This document shows, one piece after another, positions 8,784 to 17,048 of a DNA stretch of 64,000 nt; position 1 is the stretch's first letter; the number at the start of each line of letters is the position of its first letter. The position numbers and the translations under genes are program-made. The stretch comes from Qipengyuania sphaerica (GTDB lineage: Bacteria > Pseudomonadota > Alphaproteobacteria > Sphingomonadales > Sphingomonadaceae), in NCBI RefSeq assembly GCF_019711595.1, contig NZ_JAIGNR010000002.1, positions 124,001 through 188,000 on the forward strand, written 5' to 3'. Under the pieces are notes generated by a model, which was not told the origin of the DNA, did not search any database, and worked only from the letters and a program-made list of their open reading frames with translations.

Positions 8784-8948
8784 TCAGAAAAGCAGTTCGG
8801 AAGGCTGAAGTTCATAGATGTAGGTCATGATCACCACGATCCGATCGTCCACCGTCGGACCTCCGCTCGTATTGAGGAGCGAGCCGAAAAGGCCGGTTGC
8901 GGTGTCGAGTCCCGGAAGGCTCGAAAGGTCGATCTTGGGCAGGTTCAT
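8784..8948 (-). CDS. 54-residue peptide, possible RiPP-like precursor
   Basis: A short gene preceded by a good Shine-Dalgarno (agggaga, about 7 bases before ATG 8948); an upstream in-frame ATG at 8990 lacks one. The peptide begins MNLPKIDLSSLPGLDTATG, has a Gly/Leu/Ser-rich middle (LFGSLLNTSGG) and a C-terminal hydrophobic core DDRIVVIMTYIYE. It has no Cys, no signal peptide and no double-glycine cleavage site followed by a charged core. It is the first gene of a three-gene reverse operon with two larger unknown proteins. Being the small, first, well-translated member next to a putative metalloenzyme makes a modified-peptide precursor the leading idea, but a small structural or regulatory protein is possible. 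Confidence 0.65.
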   Translation of the reverse strand: MNLPKIDLSSLPGLDTATGLFGSLLNTSGGPTVDDRIVVIMTYIYELQPSELLF

Positions 8949-9082
8949 ATGTATTCTCCCTGGTTGAGGGGAGGCGCGACCCCGTGCCACTCCTCCCGTG
9001 CGGCTGTCGTCGCAAGAGAGTTCCCGGCAATCGAATTAAAACATTGTAATGGGCCGGAGCCGGGCGCTATCGGCCCCTGCAG

Positions 9083-9541
9083 ATGAGCGAACCGCAAAAA
9101 TTCGACCCCGCCACAGCGACCCCATTCCTCACCAGCCGCGGGCATCCCGGATGGCTGGGCATGCGCTATTCGCAGCATGGCGACGACTGGGTTGAACTGG
9201 AATTGCCCTGGCGCGAGGACCTGCTCGGCGAAGAGGGCCAGCATGTGCTCGCCTCGGGCCCGATTTTGAGCCTCATGGACATGGCGAGCGGGCTCGCGAT
9301 CTGGAAAGCGATGGACAAGTTCGAGGCGATCGCGACGCTCGACCTGCGGGTGGATTACGTGCGCCCGGCACGCGAAGGCGCTGCGGTATTCGGCCGCTCG
9401 CAATGCTACCGGATTACCCGCAGTGCTGCCTTCGTCCGAGGGCTTGCGCATGATGGCGACGCAGACGATCCGGTCGCGCATATCCAGGCGGTCTTCATGA
9501 AAATCGGCGGCGGGCCGAAGCGGGAGCTGCCGAATGGCTGA
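9083..9541 (+). CDS. Hotdog-fold thioesterase (PaaI-like), first of two
   Basis: A 152-residue single hotdog-domain protein. GPILSLMDMASGLAIW contains the Asp of the central hotdog helix and TLDLRVDYVRPA the following strand, as in PaaI/YbgC-type acyl-CoA thioesterases. It transcribes away from the peptide cassette; the 134-base gap carries both promoters. It overlaps the next gene, a second hotdog protein, by 8 bases, so the two may act as a pair or heteromer. Substrate unknown. No clear Shine-Dalgarno precedes ATG 9083. Confidence 0.85.
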   Translation: MSEPQKFDPATATPFLTSRGHPGWLGMRYSQHGDDWVELELPWREDLLGEEGQHVLASGPILSLMDMASGLAIWKAMDKFEAIATLDLRVDYVRPAREGAAVFGRSQCYRITRSAAFVRGLAHDGDADDPVAHIQAVFMKIGGGPKRELPNG

Positions 9542-9947
9542 CAATCCCGACATCGGCGTTCTGACGCCCTACGCTCGCTCGCTCGGTATCGAACTGGCCG
9601 AGTGGGAAGATGGCATACCTGTCATGCAGGTTGCCTTCGTCGAGGCCGTCGAGGGGCGACCTGAGCACTATCACGGCGGCGCAACAGGCGGATTGCTCGA
9701 GACGGCGGGCTACGCGGCGCTGCGTGCCGAACTGGCCAAGCGCGAGCGCGCGGCGGTGCTCAAGCCGATCAACATCACGGTTCAGTATCTGTCGGCAGGA
9801 AAATCACAGGCGAGCTTTGCCAAGGGTCGTGTGACCAAGCTCGGCCGGCGTAGCGCGAATTTGACCGTCGAGGCATGGCAGGATGACCGTTCGCGCCCGA
9901 TCGCCACAGCGGTGATGAATGTCCTGATGGGAGAGCCGGAGGGCTAG
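9534..9947 (+). CDS. Hotdog-fold thioesterase (PaaI-like), second of two
   Basis: A 137-residue hotdog protein. EHYHGGATGGLLETAGYAAL is the typical H-G-G-x-x-x-x-L-x-D/E segment where Glu replaces the usual Asp, and LKPINITVQYLSAGK is the conserved strand. It overlaps its partner by 8 bases. Its TAG stop shares a CTAG tetranucleotide with the stop of the convergent PBP gene. Confidence 0.85.
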   Translation: MADNPDIGVLTPYARSLGIELAEWEDGIPVMQVAFVEAVEGRPEHYHGGATGGLLETAGYAALRAELAKRERAAVLKPINITVQYLSAGKSQASFAKGRVTKLGRRSANLTVEAWQDDRSRPIATAVMNVLMGEPEG

Positions 9948-12130
9948 TTCCCCTCGATCACTCCCTCTCGCTCGAGTTGGCGACGCACTTCCTCATAGCG
10001 GCGCTCTTCCGCCCGGCGGCGGGCTTCCTCGATCTGCTCCTCGTCCACACCGATGCCGTCTTCGCCGATACGGATATCGATCGGTACGCCGTCGATCTCG
10101 GTCGAGAAAACTGCCTCGCCGTCGCGAATACGGATACGCGAGTTGTCGCCGACAGGAATGTCGCCGAGGTCGGGAACGTCGAGCGGCTCCACCGGCCCGC
10201 CCGGGTCGGGAAGTTCGGTCGGCGACGGCTGGCTGGGCGCGGCCGAGGCACCGAGCGCCTGGCTCATGAAGTCGCGCCAGATGCGCGCGGGCAGGCCCCC
10301 TCCGGAGATGCCTCTCAGCGGTGTGTTGTCGTCATTGCCGATCCACACGCCGACTACCAGATCGCCCGCATAGCCGACGAATAGCGCGTCGCGATTGTCC
10401 TGCGTGGTTCCGGTCTTGCCGAAGGCGGGCATCGAAAGCCGCGCACTGCGACCCGTGCCGCCATCGATTACGGCGCCCAGAAGCCGGTCCATCTTGCGAC
10501 TGGTTGCACCGGAAAAGCTCGAAGGACCGTCGACCATGCTCTCGAACCATCCCTTTTCAGGCACTGCAAAGGCGCGCGGTTCGACCGGATAGGCATTGCC
10601 TGCCACACCCGCATAAGCCGCCGTCAGCTCGATCAGGCTCATGGTCGATGTGCCGAGCGCCATGCTGGGATCGCCCTTGGCCAGCGGCGAGGTCACCCCG
10701 AGATCGCGCGCAGCATCGATCACCTTGGCGCTGCCGACCTCGCCGAAGAGGCGAACGGCGGCAACATTGCTCGACTGGGCGAATGCCTGTTCGAGCGTCA
10801 GGCTTTCCGAATAGCGCCCACCCGAGTTTTCGGGGCGGTACCCTCCCTGTTCGATCTTCTGGTTGCTGATCCGGTCGTCCGGATCCCACCCGTCGCGCAT
10901 GGCGGCGAGATAGACGAACAGCTTGAAGGTCGAACCTGGCTGGCGCTTGGCCTGGGTGGCGCGGTTGAAGGGCGACTTGGCGTAATCCTTGCCGCCGATC
11001 ATCGCCACCACTTCGCCGTTGGTACGCATGGCGACGAGGGCCACCTGCGCCTCTCCCAAAGGCGCGCGCGACGTCACGCGGCGGGCGATATTTTGGAGGC
11101 GCGCATCGAGCGTGGTCGTCAGCGTGGTGCGCGAATAGCCGGTTTCCGATGCCTGGCGCGCCTGGGGCAGCGCCCAGTCGGCGAAATAGGTGCCGGTGGG
11201 AAGATCGCTCTTCAACCGCACGTCGAGCGCCGGCGGGCGCATCGCCTTGGCCTCGGCCTCGGTAATGTATCCCGCCGCGACCATCGACTGGATGACCAGT
11301 TTCATCCGCTTCTCGGCACGGTCGTAGTGGCGGGTCGGAGCATAGGCGCTGGGGGCCTGCAACAAACCAGCCAGCATGGCAGCCTGGTTGGGGAGCAGGT
11401 TTTCGGGCTTGCGATAGAAATAGTGAAGGCTTGCCGCCCGCAAACCATACACATTGTCGCCGAAATAGGCGTTCGAGAGATAGCGTTCGAGGATCTCGTC
11501 CTTGGTCAGCCAAGCCTCGAGCCAGAAGGCGATCAGCGCTTCGCGTGCCTTGCGGGTCAGCGTGCGTTCGGGGGTGAGGAAAGTGAATTTCGCCAGCTGC
11601 TGAGTGATCGTCGAACCGCCACCCGTTCCGGTGAAGGCAGCACGGGCGATGCCGCGCGGGTCGACGCCCCAGTGATCGTAGAAGCGCCGGTCCTCGATCG
11701 CGAGGAAGGCCTCGACCACATGCGGGGGAAGCGTGTCCACATCGACTGGCTCATCGACGATGGCCCCGTTGCGCGCAATCGGGGTCCCATCCGAGGCCAG
11801 AAGCGTGATTTGCGGCGGCGCAATTGGTTCAAGCGACTTGTTGAGCGGTGCCGTCACGGCAAGCCATGCAACGATCAGGATGAACAGTCCGATCAGCGCC
11901 GCAATCGCGCGAACGATCCACCAGCGCTTTCGGCGGCCGAACCAGGTAGGCTTCTGCCACCAGCGAAGGCGCTTGCGTTCTTCGGCCAGAACTCCGCGGT
12001 CGATTTCATCGAGCCGTTCGTCCCAGGCGTCGTCATCTTCCCAGTCGTCGCCGAGCGAATAGTAGCCGCGATGCGGATTCAGTTCCGGTTCGGGCCGGTT
12101 GCGGCGGAAGATGGAATCGAGAACGCCCAT
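9944..12130 (-). CDS. Bifunctional class A penicillin-binding protein (PBP1A family)
   Basis: A 728-residue membrane-anchored peptidoglycan glycosyltransferase/transpeptidase. After an acidic cytoplasmic tail of about 65 residues comes one membrane segment (71-95), then the GT51 domain with AIEDRRFYDHWG (catalytic Glu146) and GGGSTITQQLAK, then the transpeptidase domain with S400-T-F-K403, SSN (453-455) and FGKTGTTQ. The last about 100 residues are a Pro-rich linker, a small beta segment and a highly charged, acidic helix rich in Glu/Arg. This tail is unusual and may bind a partner. It is transcribed alone, starting 50 bases beyond the cobS stop. Confidence 0.95.
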   Translation of the reverse strand: MGVLDSIFRRNRPEPELNPHRGYYSLGDDWEDDDAWDERLDEIDRGVLAEERKRLRWWQKPTWFGRRKRWWIVRAIAALIGLFILIVAWLAVTAPLNKSLEPIAPPQITLLASDGTPIARNGAIVDEPVDVDTLPPHVVEAFLAIEDRRFYDHWGVDPRGIARAAFTGTGGGSTITQQLAKFTFLTPERTLTRKAREALIAFWLEAWLTKDEILERYLSNAYFGDNVYGLRAASLHYFYRKPENLLPNQAAMLAGLLQAPSAYAPTRHYDRAEKRMKLVIQSMVAAGYITEAEAKAMRPPALDVRLKSDLPTGTYFADWALPQARQASETGYSRTTLTTTLDARLQNIARRVTSRAPLGEAQVALVAMRTNGEVVAMIGGKDYAKSPFNRATQAKRQPGSTFKLFVYLAAMRDGWDPDDRISNQKIEQGGYRPENSGGRYSESLTLEQAFAQSSNVAAVRLFGEVGSAKVIDAARDLGVTSPLAKGDPSMALGTSTMSLIELTAAYAGVAGNAYPVEPRAFAVPEKGWFESMVDGPSSFSGATSRKMDRLLGAVIDGGTGRSARLSMPAFGKTGTTQDNRDALFVGYAGDLVVGVWIGNDDNTPLRGISGGGLPARIWRDFMSQALGASAAPSQPSPTELPDPGGPVEPLDVPDLGDIPVGDNSRIRIRDGEAVFSTEIDGVPIDIRIGEDGIGVDEEQIEEARRRAEERRYEEVRRQLEREGVIEGN

Positions 12131-12133
12131 GGA

Positions 12134-12179
12134 CCTACTGTGCTACACAAATAACACAGTCATGCATAGGGTCTGCAAC
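12134..12179 (-). promoter_or_regulatory. Candidate promoter/operator of the PBP gene
   Basis: In the 50 bases between cobS and the PBP start, the reverse strand shows TTGCAG followed after 17-18 bases by an AT-rich GTTATTT box. An inverted repeat ACTGTG (12137-12142) and CACAGT (12155-12160) overlaps the presumed start region and could be an operator. Weak, pattern-based call. Confidence 0.3.
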
Positions 12180-12180
12180 C

Positions 12181-13194
12181 TTAACTCTTCCCGACCACGC
12201 TTTCGGGCAGGTCTTCACCGAAGACGCGCTGGTAGTATTCGGCCACCAGCATGCGTTCTTCCTCGTCGCATTTGTTGAGGAAGGAGAGGCGGAAGGCGAA
12301 GCCGACATCCTTGAAGATGGCGTAGTTCTGCGCCCAGGTGATGACCGTACGCGGGCTCATCACGGTCGAGATATCGCCATTGATGAAGCCCTGCCGCGAC
12401 AAATCGGCGACCTTGATCATGTCGGCGAGGATCTTGGGATCGATATCGGGGTTCTTCGCCTCGACGATCTGCTGCTCGGTCTCGGCGGGCAGATAGTTCA
12501 GCGCAGTGACGATATTCCAGCGGTCCATCTGACCTTGGTTGATCGCCTGCGTGCCGTGATAGAGCCCGCTGGTATCGCCGAGGCCGACCGTATTGGCGGT
12601 GGCGAAGAGGCGGAAATGCGGATCGGGACGGATGACGCGGTTCTGGTCGAGCAGCGTGAGCTTGCCCTGCTGTTCGAGCACGCGCTGGATCACGAACATC
12701 ACGTCCGGACGGCCCGCGTCATATTCATCGAACACCAGCGCGACCGGATGCTGGAGCGCCCAGGGCAGCAGGCCTTCGCGGAATTCGGTGACCTGCAAGC
12801 CGTCGCGCAGCACGATGGCATCGCGCCCGACGAGATCGATACGGCTGATATGCGCATCGAGGTTGATGCGGATGCACGGCCAGTTGAGGCGCGCTGCCAC
12901 CTGCTCGATATGCGTCGATTTACCCGTGCCGTGATAGCCCTGCACCATCACCCGGCGATCATGCGCGAAGCCGGCAAGGATCGCGAGCGTGGTATCCGCG
13001 TCAAAGACGTAGGCCTCGTCGAGATCGGGCGTGCGCGCATCGGGCTTGGAGAAGGCGGGCACCTTCCAGTCGATATCGATGCCGAAAGTCTCGCGCGCAT
13101 CGACTTCGGTGTCGGGCGCTGCGAGGACGGTCTTGGCGGAAGGCTCGAAGGTCTTGTCGGTCATGTCGTTCATCTCGAATGGCGACCTAGGCAT
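12181..13194 (-). CDS. cobS: AAA+ ATPase, CobS-like
   Basis: A 337-residue AAA+ protein matching CobS, the ATPase subunit of the aerobic cobaltochelatase CobNST. Walker A is GYHGTGKST (residues 86-94), Walker B is [10 protein letters not shown], and the sensor region includes [17 protein letters not shown] 13194 is supported by gggggaga 5 bases upstream; an internal ATG at 13173 is an alternative. Many alphaproteobacteria keep cobS and cobT without the corrin pathway, so a chelatase role is not assured. No cobN or cobT is present in this window. In relatives this gene often lies next to bolA and a J-protein gene, here found about 4 kb away. Confidence 0.9.
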   Translation of the reverse strand: MPRSPFEMNDMTDKTFEPSAKTVLAAPDTEVDARETFGIDIDWKVPAFSKPDARTPDLDEAYVFDADTTLAILAGFAHDRRVMVQGYHGTGKSTHIEQVAARLNWPCIRINLDAHISRIDLVGRDAIVLRDGLQVTEFREGLLPWALQHPVALVFDEYDAGRPDVMFVIQRVLEQQGKLTLLDQNRVIRPDPHFRLFATANTVGLGDTSGLYHGTQAINQGQMDRWNIVTALNYLPAETEQQIVEAKNPDIDPKILADMIKVADLSRQGFINGDISTVMSPRTVITWAQNYAIFKDVGFAFRLSFLNKCDEEERMLVAEYYQRVFGEDLPESVVGKS

Positions 13195-13228
13195 TTATCT
13201 CCCCCGCGCCAAGCCTATATTGCCCCTT

Positions 13229-14074
13229 GTGAGTCGCCCCGACCCCCTCGAATTTCTACGCCAGCGAATAGTTGGCAGCGTGCGGGCCACCTTCAACGAG
13301 GGCGACGCCAAGGCGCAGCCGCGCGGCGTTTCGGACGAGGCCCTGTTCGCCAGGGACACGCCGATCCGCATGGTCCATGCCGATATCGTAGGGATGATGG
13401 TGGGCGGCATCCGCGGACTGTTCCTCCAGATGCTCCACCCGCATGCGCTGCAGGGGGTGCTCGATTTCTCCAACTTCCGCGCCGACATGCACGGGCGGCT
13501 GGCGCGCACCGCCCATTTCATCACCGACACCACCTTCGCCCACCGCGAGATCGCGATGGAATCTATCGAGCGCGTCAACCGCATCCACCGCAGCGTGCAA
13601 GGCACCCTGCCCGACGGCTCACCCTATTCCGCCACCGACCCCCGTACGCTGGCCTGGGTCCATGTGGCGGAGGCGACGAGCTTCCTTGCCGGCTACATGC
13701 GCGTGACCAAGCCCGACATGCCGGGCCATGAGCAGGACGAATACTACCGCCAGTTCGCTCTTGTTGCGCGGGCATTGGGTGCCGACCCCGTCCCCACCGA
13801 CCGGCGCGAGGCCCAGGCGATCTTCCGCGAACTGCGCGAAGACCTTTCGACCAGTCCGGAAGCGCGTGAGGTCGCCGAATTCGTGGTCAGCATCAAACCC
13901 GAAGGCGCGCCCCCCGCCCTGCAAAAGGCGATCGTCGCCGAAAGCATCGCGCTCTTGCCGCCTTTCGCGAGGTCGATGCTGGGGCTGGAGCGACCGGGTC
14001 TGGGCGCGATACCCGCAAGGGCGGCGGCATGGGGCGCGGCAAGGACGCTACGCTGGGCATTCCGGCAGAGTTGA
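13229..14074 (+). CDS. Oxygenase MpaB family protein (DUF2236)
   Basis: A 281-residue protein of the MpaB/latex-clearing-protein superfamily (DUF2236), heme-associated oxygenases in characterised members. Typical is FLQMLHPHALQGVLDFSNF and RTAHFITDTTFA. GTG 13229 is the natural start, only 34 bases from the divergent cobS start; there is no upstream Shine-Dalgarno. A TATATT box at 13216-13221 would put the transcription start on or next to the GTG, so the mRNA may be leaderless. Physiological substrate unknown. Confidence 0.85.
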   Translation: MSRPDPLEFLRQRIVGSVRATFNEGDAKAQPRGVSDEALFARDTPIRMVHADIVGMMVGGIRGLFLQMLHPHALQGVLDFSNFRADMHGRLARTAHFITDTTFAHREIAMESIERVNRIHRSVQGTLPDGSPYSATDPRTLAWVHVAEATSFLAGYMRVTKPDMPGHEQDEYYRQFALVARALGADPVPTDRREAQAIFRELREDLSTSPEAREVAEFVVSIKPEGAPPALQKAIVAESIALLPPFARSMLGLERPGLGAIPARAAAWGAARTLRWAFRQS

Positions 14075-14166
14075 ATGGCAGTTAACGACCCGATAGCGGA
14101 CGTTAGACTTTGGACTGAATTTGACTTCAGTCTCCGATTTTTCGGTCTAGGGCGGTAAGATACGCG

Positions 14167-14403
14167 ATGCTGAAGCCATGGAAGCCTACACATGCCAAAT
14201 CTGTTGTCGCGATTGCCGCGCCAGCAACGGCTATTGTGATTTTCGCCTATCATTTCCATCGGTTAGGCTTGAACAATTATGTAGAGGAGCTTTCGCAATC
14301 TGACTTTCTGATTAGCCAGATCGTCATGGTATTCGCTTTTGCAGCTTGGATTACGCGATACTCAATACCGAGCGTCAAGTTTCTATTGAGAGAAAAATCC
14401 TAA
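14167..14403 (+). CDS. Small two-helix membrane protein in a low-GC patch
   Basis: A 78-residue protein with two hydrophobic segments (about residues 12-28 and 48-64) separated by GLNNYVEELSQSD and a basic C-terminus. Base composition is visibly lower in GC than its neighbours and codon use is mixed. No family recognised. Whether it is expressed is uncertain; a weak ggcgg lies upstream. Confidence 0.45.
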   Translation: MLKPWKPTHAKSVVAIAAPATAIVIFAYHFHRLGLNNYVEELSQSDFLISQIVMVFAFAAWITRYSIPSVKFLLREKS

Positions 14404-14455
14404 CGCCCGCTTCCCACATTATTGCCGTCATTCGGATAAGCGCTACCATCCAAGA

Positions 14456-14788
14456 ATGTCGAAGGGATTGCTCGAACGTAGGGTGGAAGATCTGGCTAGC
14501 GATGCCGCACAACGTAGCAACGCTATCTCGCTGCTCGCGGCTCTTGAAGGCACTGTCCTCGGAGCAATTGAAAGCGAGGACATCTCGCTCAACCGTTTCA
14601 CGAACGCGATTTGCTTTGATTGGCTGGTGAGCGGTGAATGGGACAGCCTTCAAGTCGAAATCTATTCCGACCACTTCGAGACATACCTCTCACGTGATCA
14701 AGAGCTACGCATCAATCATTGGCCGAGCGAGCCGAAATCGCTGGCGCTGGATAAAGTTATGGGAGAGCTTTTGGCTGGTGCAGCCTAG
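14456..14788 (+). CDS. Hypothetical protein in a low-GC patch
   Basis: A 110-residue soluble acidic protein beginning MSKGLLERRVEDLASDA, with a Trp/Tyr-rich middle (FDWLVSGEWDSLQVEIYSDH). No family recognised. The composition is lower in GC than surrounding genes and the gene sits between unrelated neighbours, as expected for a recently acquired orphan. A good secondary-structure pattern and absence of long competing frames support translation. Confidence 0.5.
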   Translation: MSKGLLERRVEDLASDAAQRSNAISLLAALEGTVLGAIESEDISLNRFTNAICFDWLVSGEWDSLQVEIYSDHFETYLSRDQELRINHWPSEPKSLALDKVMGELLAGAA

Positions 14789-14817
14789 TGTCAGCATACC
14801 ACCCCATAATTGGGCGT

Positions 14818-15501
14818 TCACCCAATCTTCTCCGGCAGCTCGAAGATGCCCATGAACCGCGCGGCGGCTGCGGCATCGCCCTCGATCGTCACCCCGACTT
14901 CCTCGGCCGGTATTCCGACGTAGAACATGACAGCCAGCGCAGGCGCTGCGGCCGCGGTGAAGACGGCATCGCAATCGTCCGGCTCTGCGCGGACGACGGG
15001 GAGGACGCCGTCGCGTAGTTCGGCCACGAATGCTGTGTCGGGAAAGCGGAAGCCGATCCGCGCCTTGATGCCCCTGGCTTTCGCCGGATCGAACATCGTC
15101 CTCAGCGAGAGCATGAAGCTGACCGGCGACAGGGGCAGCGTCGGATCGTGCTGCGAGGACATGGCGGCCCAGCGGCCGATCTCCTGGACCATCGGCTCGG
15201 CCGCATAGCCCCATTGCGTCAATTCGTAGACCTGCGCGGAGACCGGGGGTGGCAGCTTGCGCTTCACCAGCACGCCTGCCGCCTCCAGCGTGCCGAGCCT
15301 TTCGGTCAACACCTTGGCCGATATTCCGGGCAGGCTTGCCCTGAGGTCGGAAAACCGCCGCGCGCCGAGTATTAGTTCCCTGACCACCAGCAGCGACCAT
15401 CGCTCGCCGATCAGCTCCATGCCGAAAGCGGTTCCGCAGGCATCGCCATACCACTTGCCGTGTCCCTGCGCCTGACCCGTAGTTTCTTTTTGTAACTTCA
15501 T
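14818..15501 (-). CDS. HxlR-family transcriptional regulator with C-terminal ligand-type domain
   Basis: A 227-residue protein. The N-terminal about 110 residues are a winged helix of the HxlR family: CGTAFGMELIGERWSLLVVRE and RRFSDLRASLPGISAKVLTERL. The rest resembles an SCP2-like domain and may bind a small ligand. It is divergent from DUF1428, a GST and a VOC protein, so it probably regulates that operon, plausibly in response to electrophiles. Direct repeats overlapping its own start codon could be the operator. Confidence 0.88.
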   Translation of the reverse strand: MKLQKETTGQAQGHGKWYGDACGTAFGMELIGERWSLLVVRELILGARRFSDLRASLPGISAKVLTERLGTLEAAGVLVKRKLPPPVSAQVYELTQWGYAAEPMVQEIGRWAAMSSQHDPTLPLSPVSFMLSLRTMFDPAKARGIKARIGFRFPDTAFVAELRDGVLPVVRAEPDDCDAVFTAAAAPALAVMFYVGIPAEEVGVTIEGDAAAAARFMGIFELPEKIG

Positions 15502-15519
15502 GGTTGCTTTTAGTAACTC
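15491..15519. promoter_or_regulatory. Putative HxlR operator (direct repeats)
   Basis: Two copies of GTAACT at 15492-15497 and 15513-15518 lie 21 bases apart, two turns of the helix, flanked by t/a and t/c. They straddle the regulator start codon (15499-15501) and lie upstream of the divergent operon, a suitable place for autorepression. Pattern-based inference only. Confidence 0.35.
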
Positions 15520-15570
15520 ATACGCACAAAGTTCTCAAGTACCGAGTCGCAGGAAAGAGGAGACCAGCCA

Positions 15571-15921
15571 ATGTATGTCAGCGGATTCGTCCAGCCCGTC
15601 CCGAACGAAAACAGGGACGCCTATATCGCCGCCGCCAAGGCCGGGTGGGAACTGTTCAGGGAATATGGCGCGATTTCCATGACCGAGAATTGGGGCGACG
15701 ACGTGCCCGAGGGCAAGCAGACCGACCTGCGCCGTGCGGTCGCGCTGGAAGACGGAGAGACCACCGTCTTCAGCTGGATCGTCTGGCCCGACAAGGCGGC
15801 CGCCGATGCCTGCTACGCCACGATGGAAACCGACGAGCGCTGGCAAGAGCTCGACATGCCCTTTGACGGCAAGCGAATGATCTTCGGCGGCTTCGAAACA
15901 ATCTTCCACGAGGAGCGCTGA
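15571..15921 (+). CDS. DUF1428 family protein (YbaA-like)
   Basis: A 116-residue ferredoxin-fold (dimeric alpha/beta barrel-like) protein of DUF1428, recognised by MYVSGFVQPVPNENRDAY, the ENWGDDVPEGKQTDL segment and a closing KRMIFGGFETI. Function in the family is unknown. Shine-Dalgarno gaggag precedes ATG 15571. First gene of a small operon with a GST and a VOC protein, divergent from an HxlR regulator. Confidence 0.9.
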   Translation: MYVSGFVQPVPNENRDAYIAAAKAGWELFREYGAISMTENWGDDVPEGKQTDLRRAVALEDGETTVFSWIVWPDKAAADACYATMETDERWQELDMPFDGKRMIFGGFETIFHEER

Positions 15922-15922
15922 C

Positions 15923-16558
15923 ATGGCCGACTATACCTTCTTCACCAATCCCATGAGCCGCGGCCAGATTGCGCGGTGGGCGCTGCATGAAGTCGGCGCG
16001 GATTACGATACCGAGATCGTCGAATGGGCCGCCAAGTCCGAGGCTTTCCTGACGGCCAATCCCCTCGGCAAGGTCCCGACGCTTGTCCACCACCACGAAA
16101 CGCATGTCCATGTCGTGACCGAGGCGGCGGCCATTTGCCATTACCTCGCCGAGATGCACCCAGAAGCAGGCCTCTTGCCCGAAGCGCATGAGAAAGCGGA
16201 CTATTTCCGGCTGTTCTTCTACTCGGCCGGCCCTGTCGAACAGGCCGTTACCGCGCGTTCGATGGGCTGGACTATCGACGACCCGCAGAAACAGGGCATG
16301 GCCGGTTTCGGCAGCTACGAGCGCGCGATGGACACATTCGAAGTACTGCTGAAAGAGGGCGATTACGTCTGCGGGGACCGGTTCACCATGGCCGATGTCT
16401 ATGTCGGCAGCCAGGTCGACTGGGGCCTGCAGTTCGGCTCGATTCCCAAGCGCAAGACCTTCGAGGACTATGCCGAGCGCCTGCGCGAGCGCAGCGCCTA
16501 CAAGGAAGCCAAGGCCATCGACATGAAACTGATCGCGGAGGCGCAGGGCAATGGCTGA
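15923..16558 (+). CDS. Glutathione S-transferase family protein
   Basis: A 211-residue GST. The N-terminal thioredoxin-like domain shows FFTNPMSRGQIARWALHEVG, with Ser at the catalytic N-terminal position, and NPLGKVPTLV containing the cis-Pro; the C-terminal domain is all helical with CGDRFTMADVYVG. GSTs conjugate glutathione to electrophiles. It starts one base after the DUF1428 stop and overlaps the next gene by 8 bases. Confidence 0.93.
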   Translation: MADYTFFTNPMSRGQIARWALHEVGADYDTEIVEWAAKSEAFLTANPLGKVPTLVHHHETHVHVVTEAAAICHYLAEMHPEAGLLPEAHEKADYFRLFFYSAGPVEQAVTARSMGWTIDDPQKQGMAGFGSYERAMDTFEVLLKEGDYVCGDRFTMADVYVGSQVDWGLQFGSIPKRKTFEDYAERLRERSAYKEAKAIDMKLIAEAQGNG

Positions 16559-17048
16559 AGGCCCGATCTCCGACAACGCGATGGCAACCTGCCTGTGGTT
16601 CGATGGCAAGGCCGAGGAGGCAGCAAGGCTTTATTGCGACCTGTTTCCCGACAGCGAGATCGTCGAAACCACGCGCGCGCCGGGCGATTATCCGGGCGGC
16701 AACGCAGGCGATGTCCTGACCGTAGACTTCACCGTGCTCGGCCGTCCATTTCTCGGACTCAATGGTGGTCCCGAAGCGGGGTTTACCGATGCGGTGAGTT
16801 TCCAAGTCTTCACCGATACGCAGGAAGAAACCGATCGCTACTGGGACGCGCTGCTATCAGTTGGCGGCGAGCCGATGATGTGCAGCTGGCTCAAGGACCG
16901 CTTCGGCGTACGCTGGCAGATCGTCCCGCGCGTGCTGATGGAAGGTTTGCGCCATCCCGATGCGGCAACCCGCGAGCGGGTATTCGCTGCCATGAGCGAG
17001 ATGGTGAAGATCGACCATGCCGGCATTGAGGCGGCGATCGCTCGCTAG
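16551..17048 (+). CDS. VOC/PhnB-like glyoxalase-fold protein
   Basis: A 165-residue protein of the PhnB-like VOC group (once labelled 3-demethylubiquinone methyltransferase). NAMATCLWFDGKAEEAARLY, FLGLNGGPEAGFTDAVSFQV, and the closing W-L-K-D-R-F-G-V-R-W-Q-I-V-P are diagnostic. Catalytic role unknown. Its TAG stop shares CTAG with the convergent J-protein gene. Confidence 0.9.
   Translation: MAEGPISDNAMATCLWFDGKAEEAARLYCDLFPDSEIVETTRAPGDYPGGNAGDVLTVDFTVLGRPFLGLNGGPEAGFTDAVSFQVFTDTQEETDRYWDALLSVGGEPMMCSWLKDRFGVRWQIVPRVLMEGLRHPDAATRERVFAAMSEMVKIDHAGIEAAIAR

Noticed and set aside
9051-9076. GGGCCG/CGGCCC hairpin just before the first thioesterase gene
   Set aside because: Only six pairs with a 14-base loop; likely chance in high GC DNA and no T tract.
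12181-13194. cobS as evidence of cobalamin synthesis here
   Set aside because: cobN, cobT and corrin genes are absent in the window, and isolated cobS is common in alphaproteobacteria; no pathway claim is justified.
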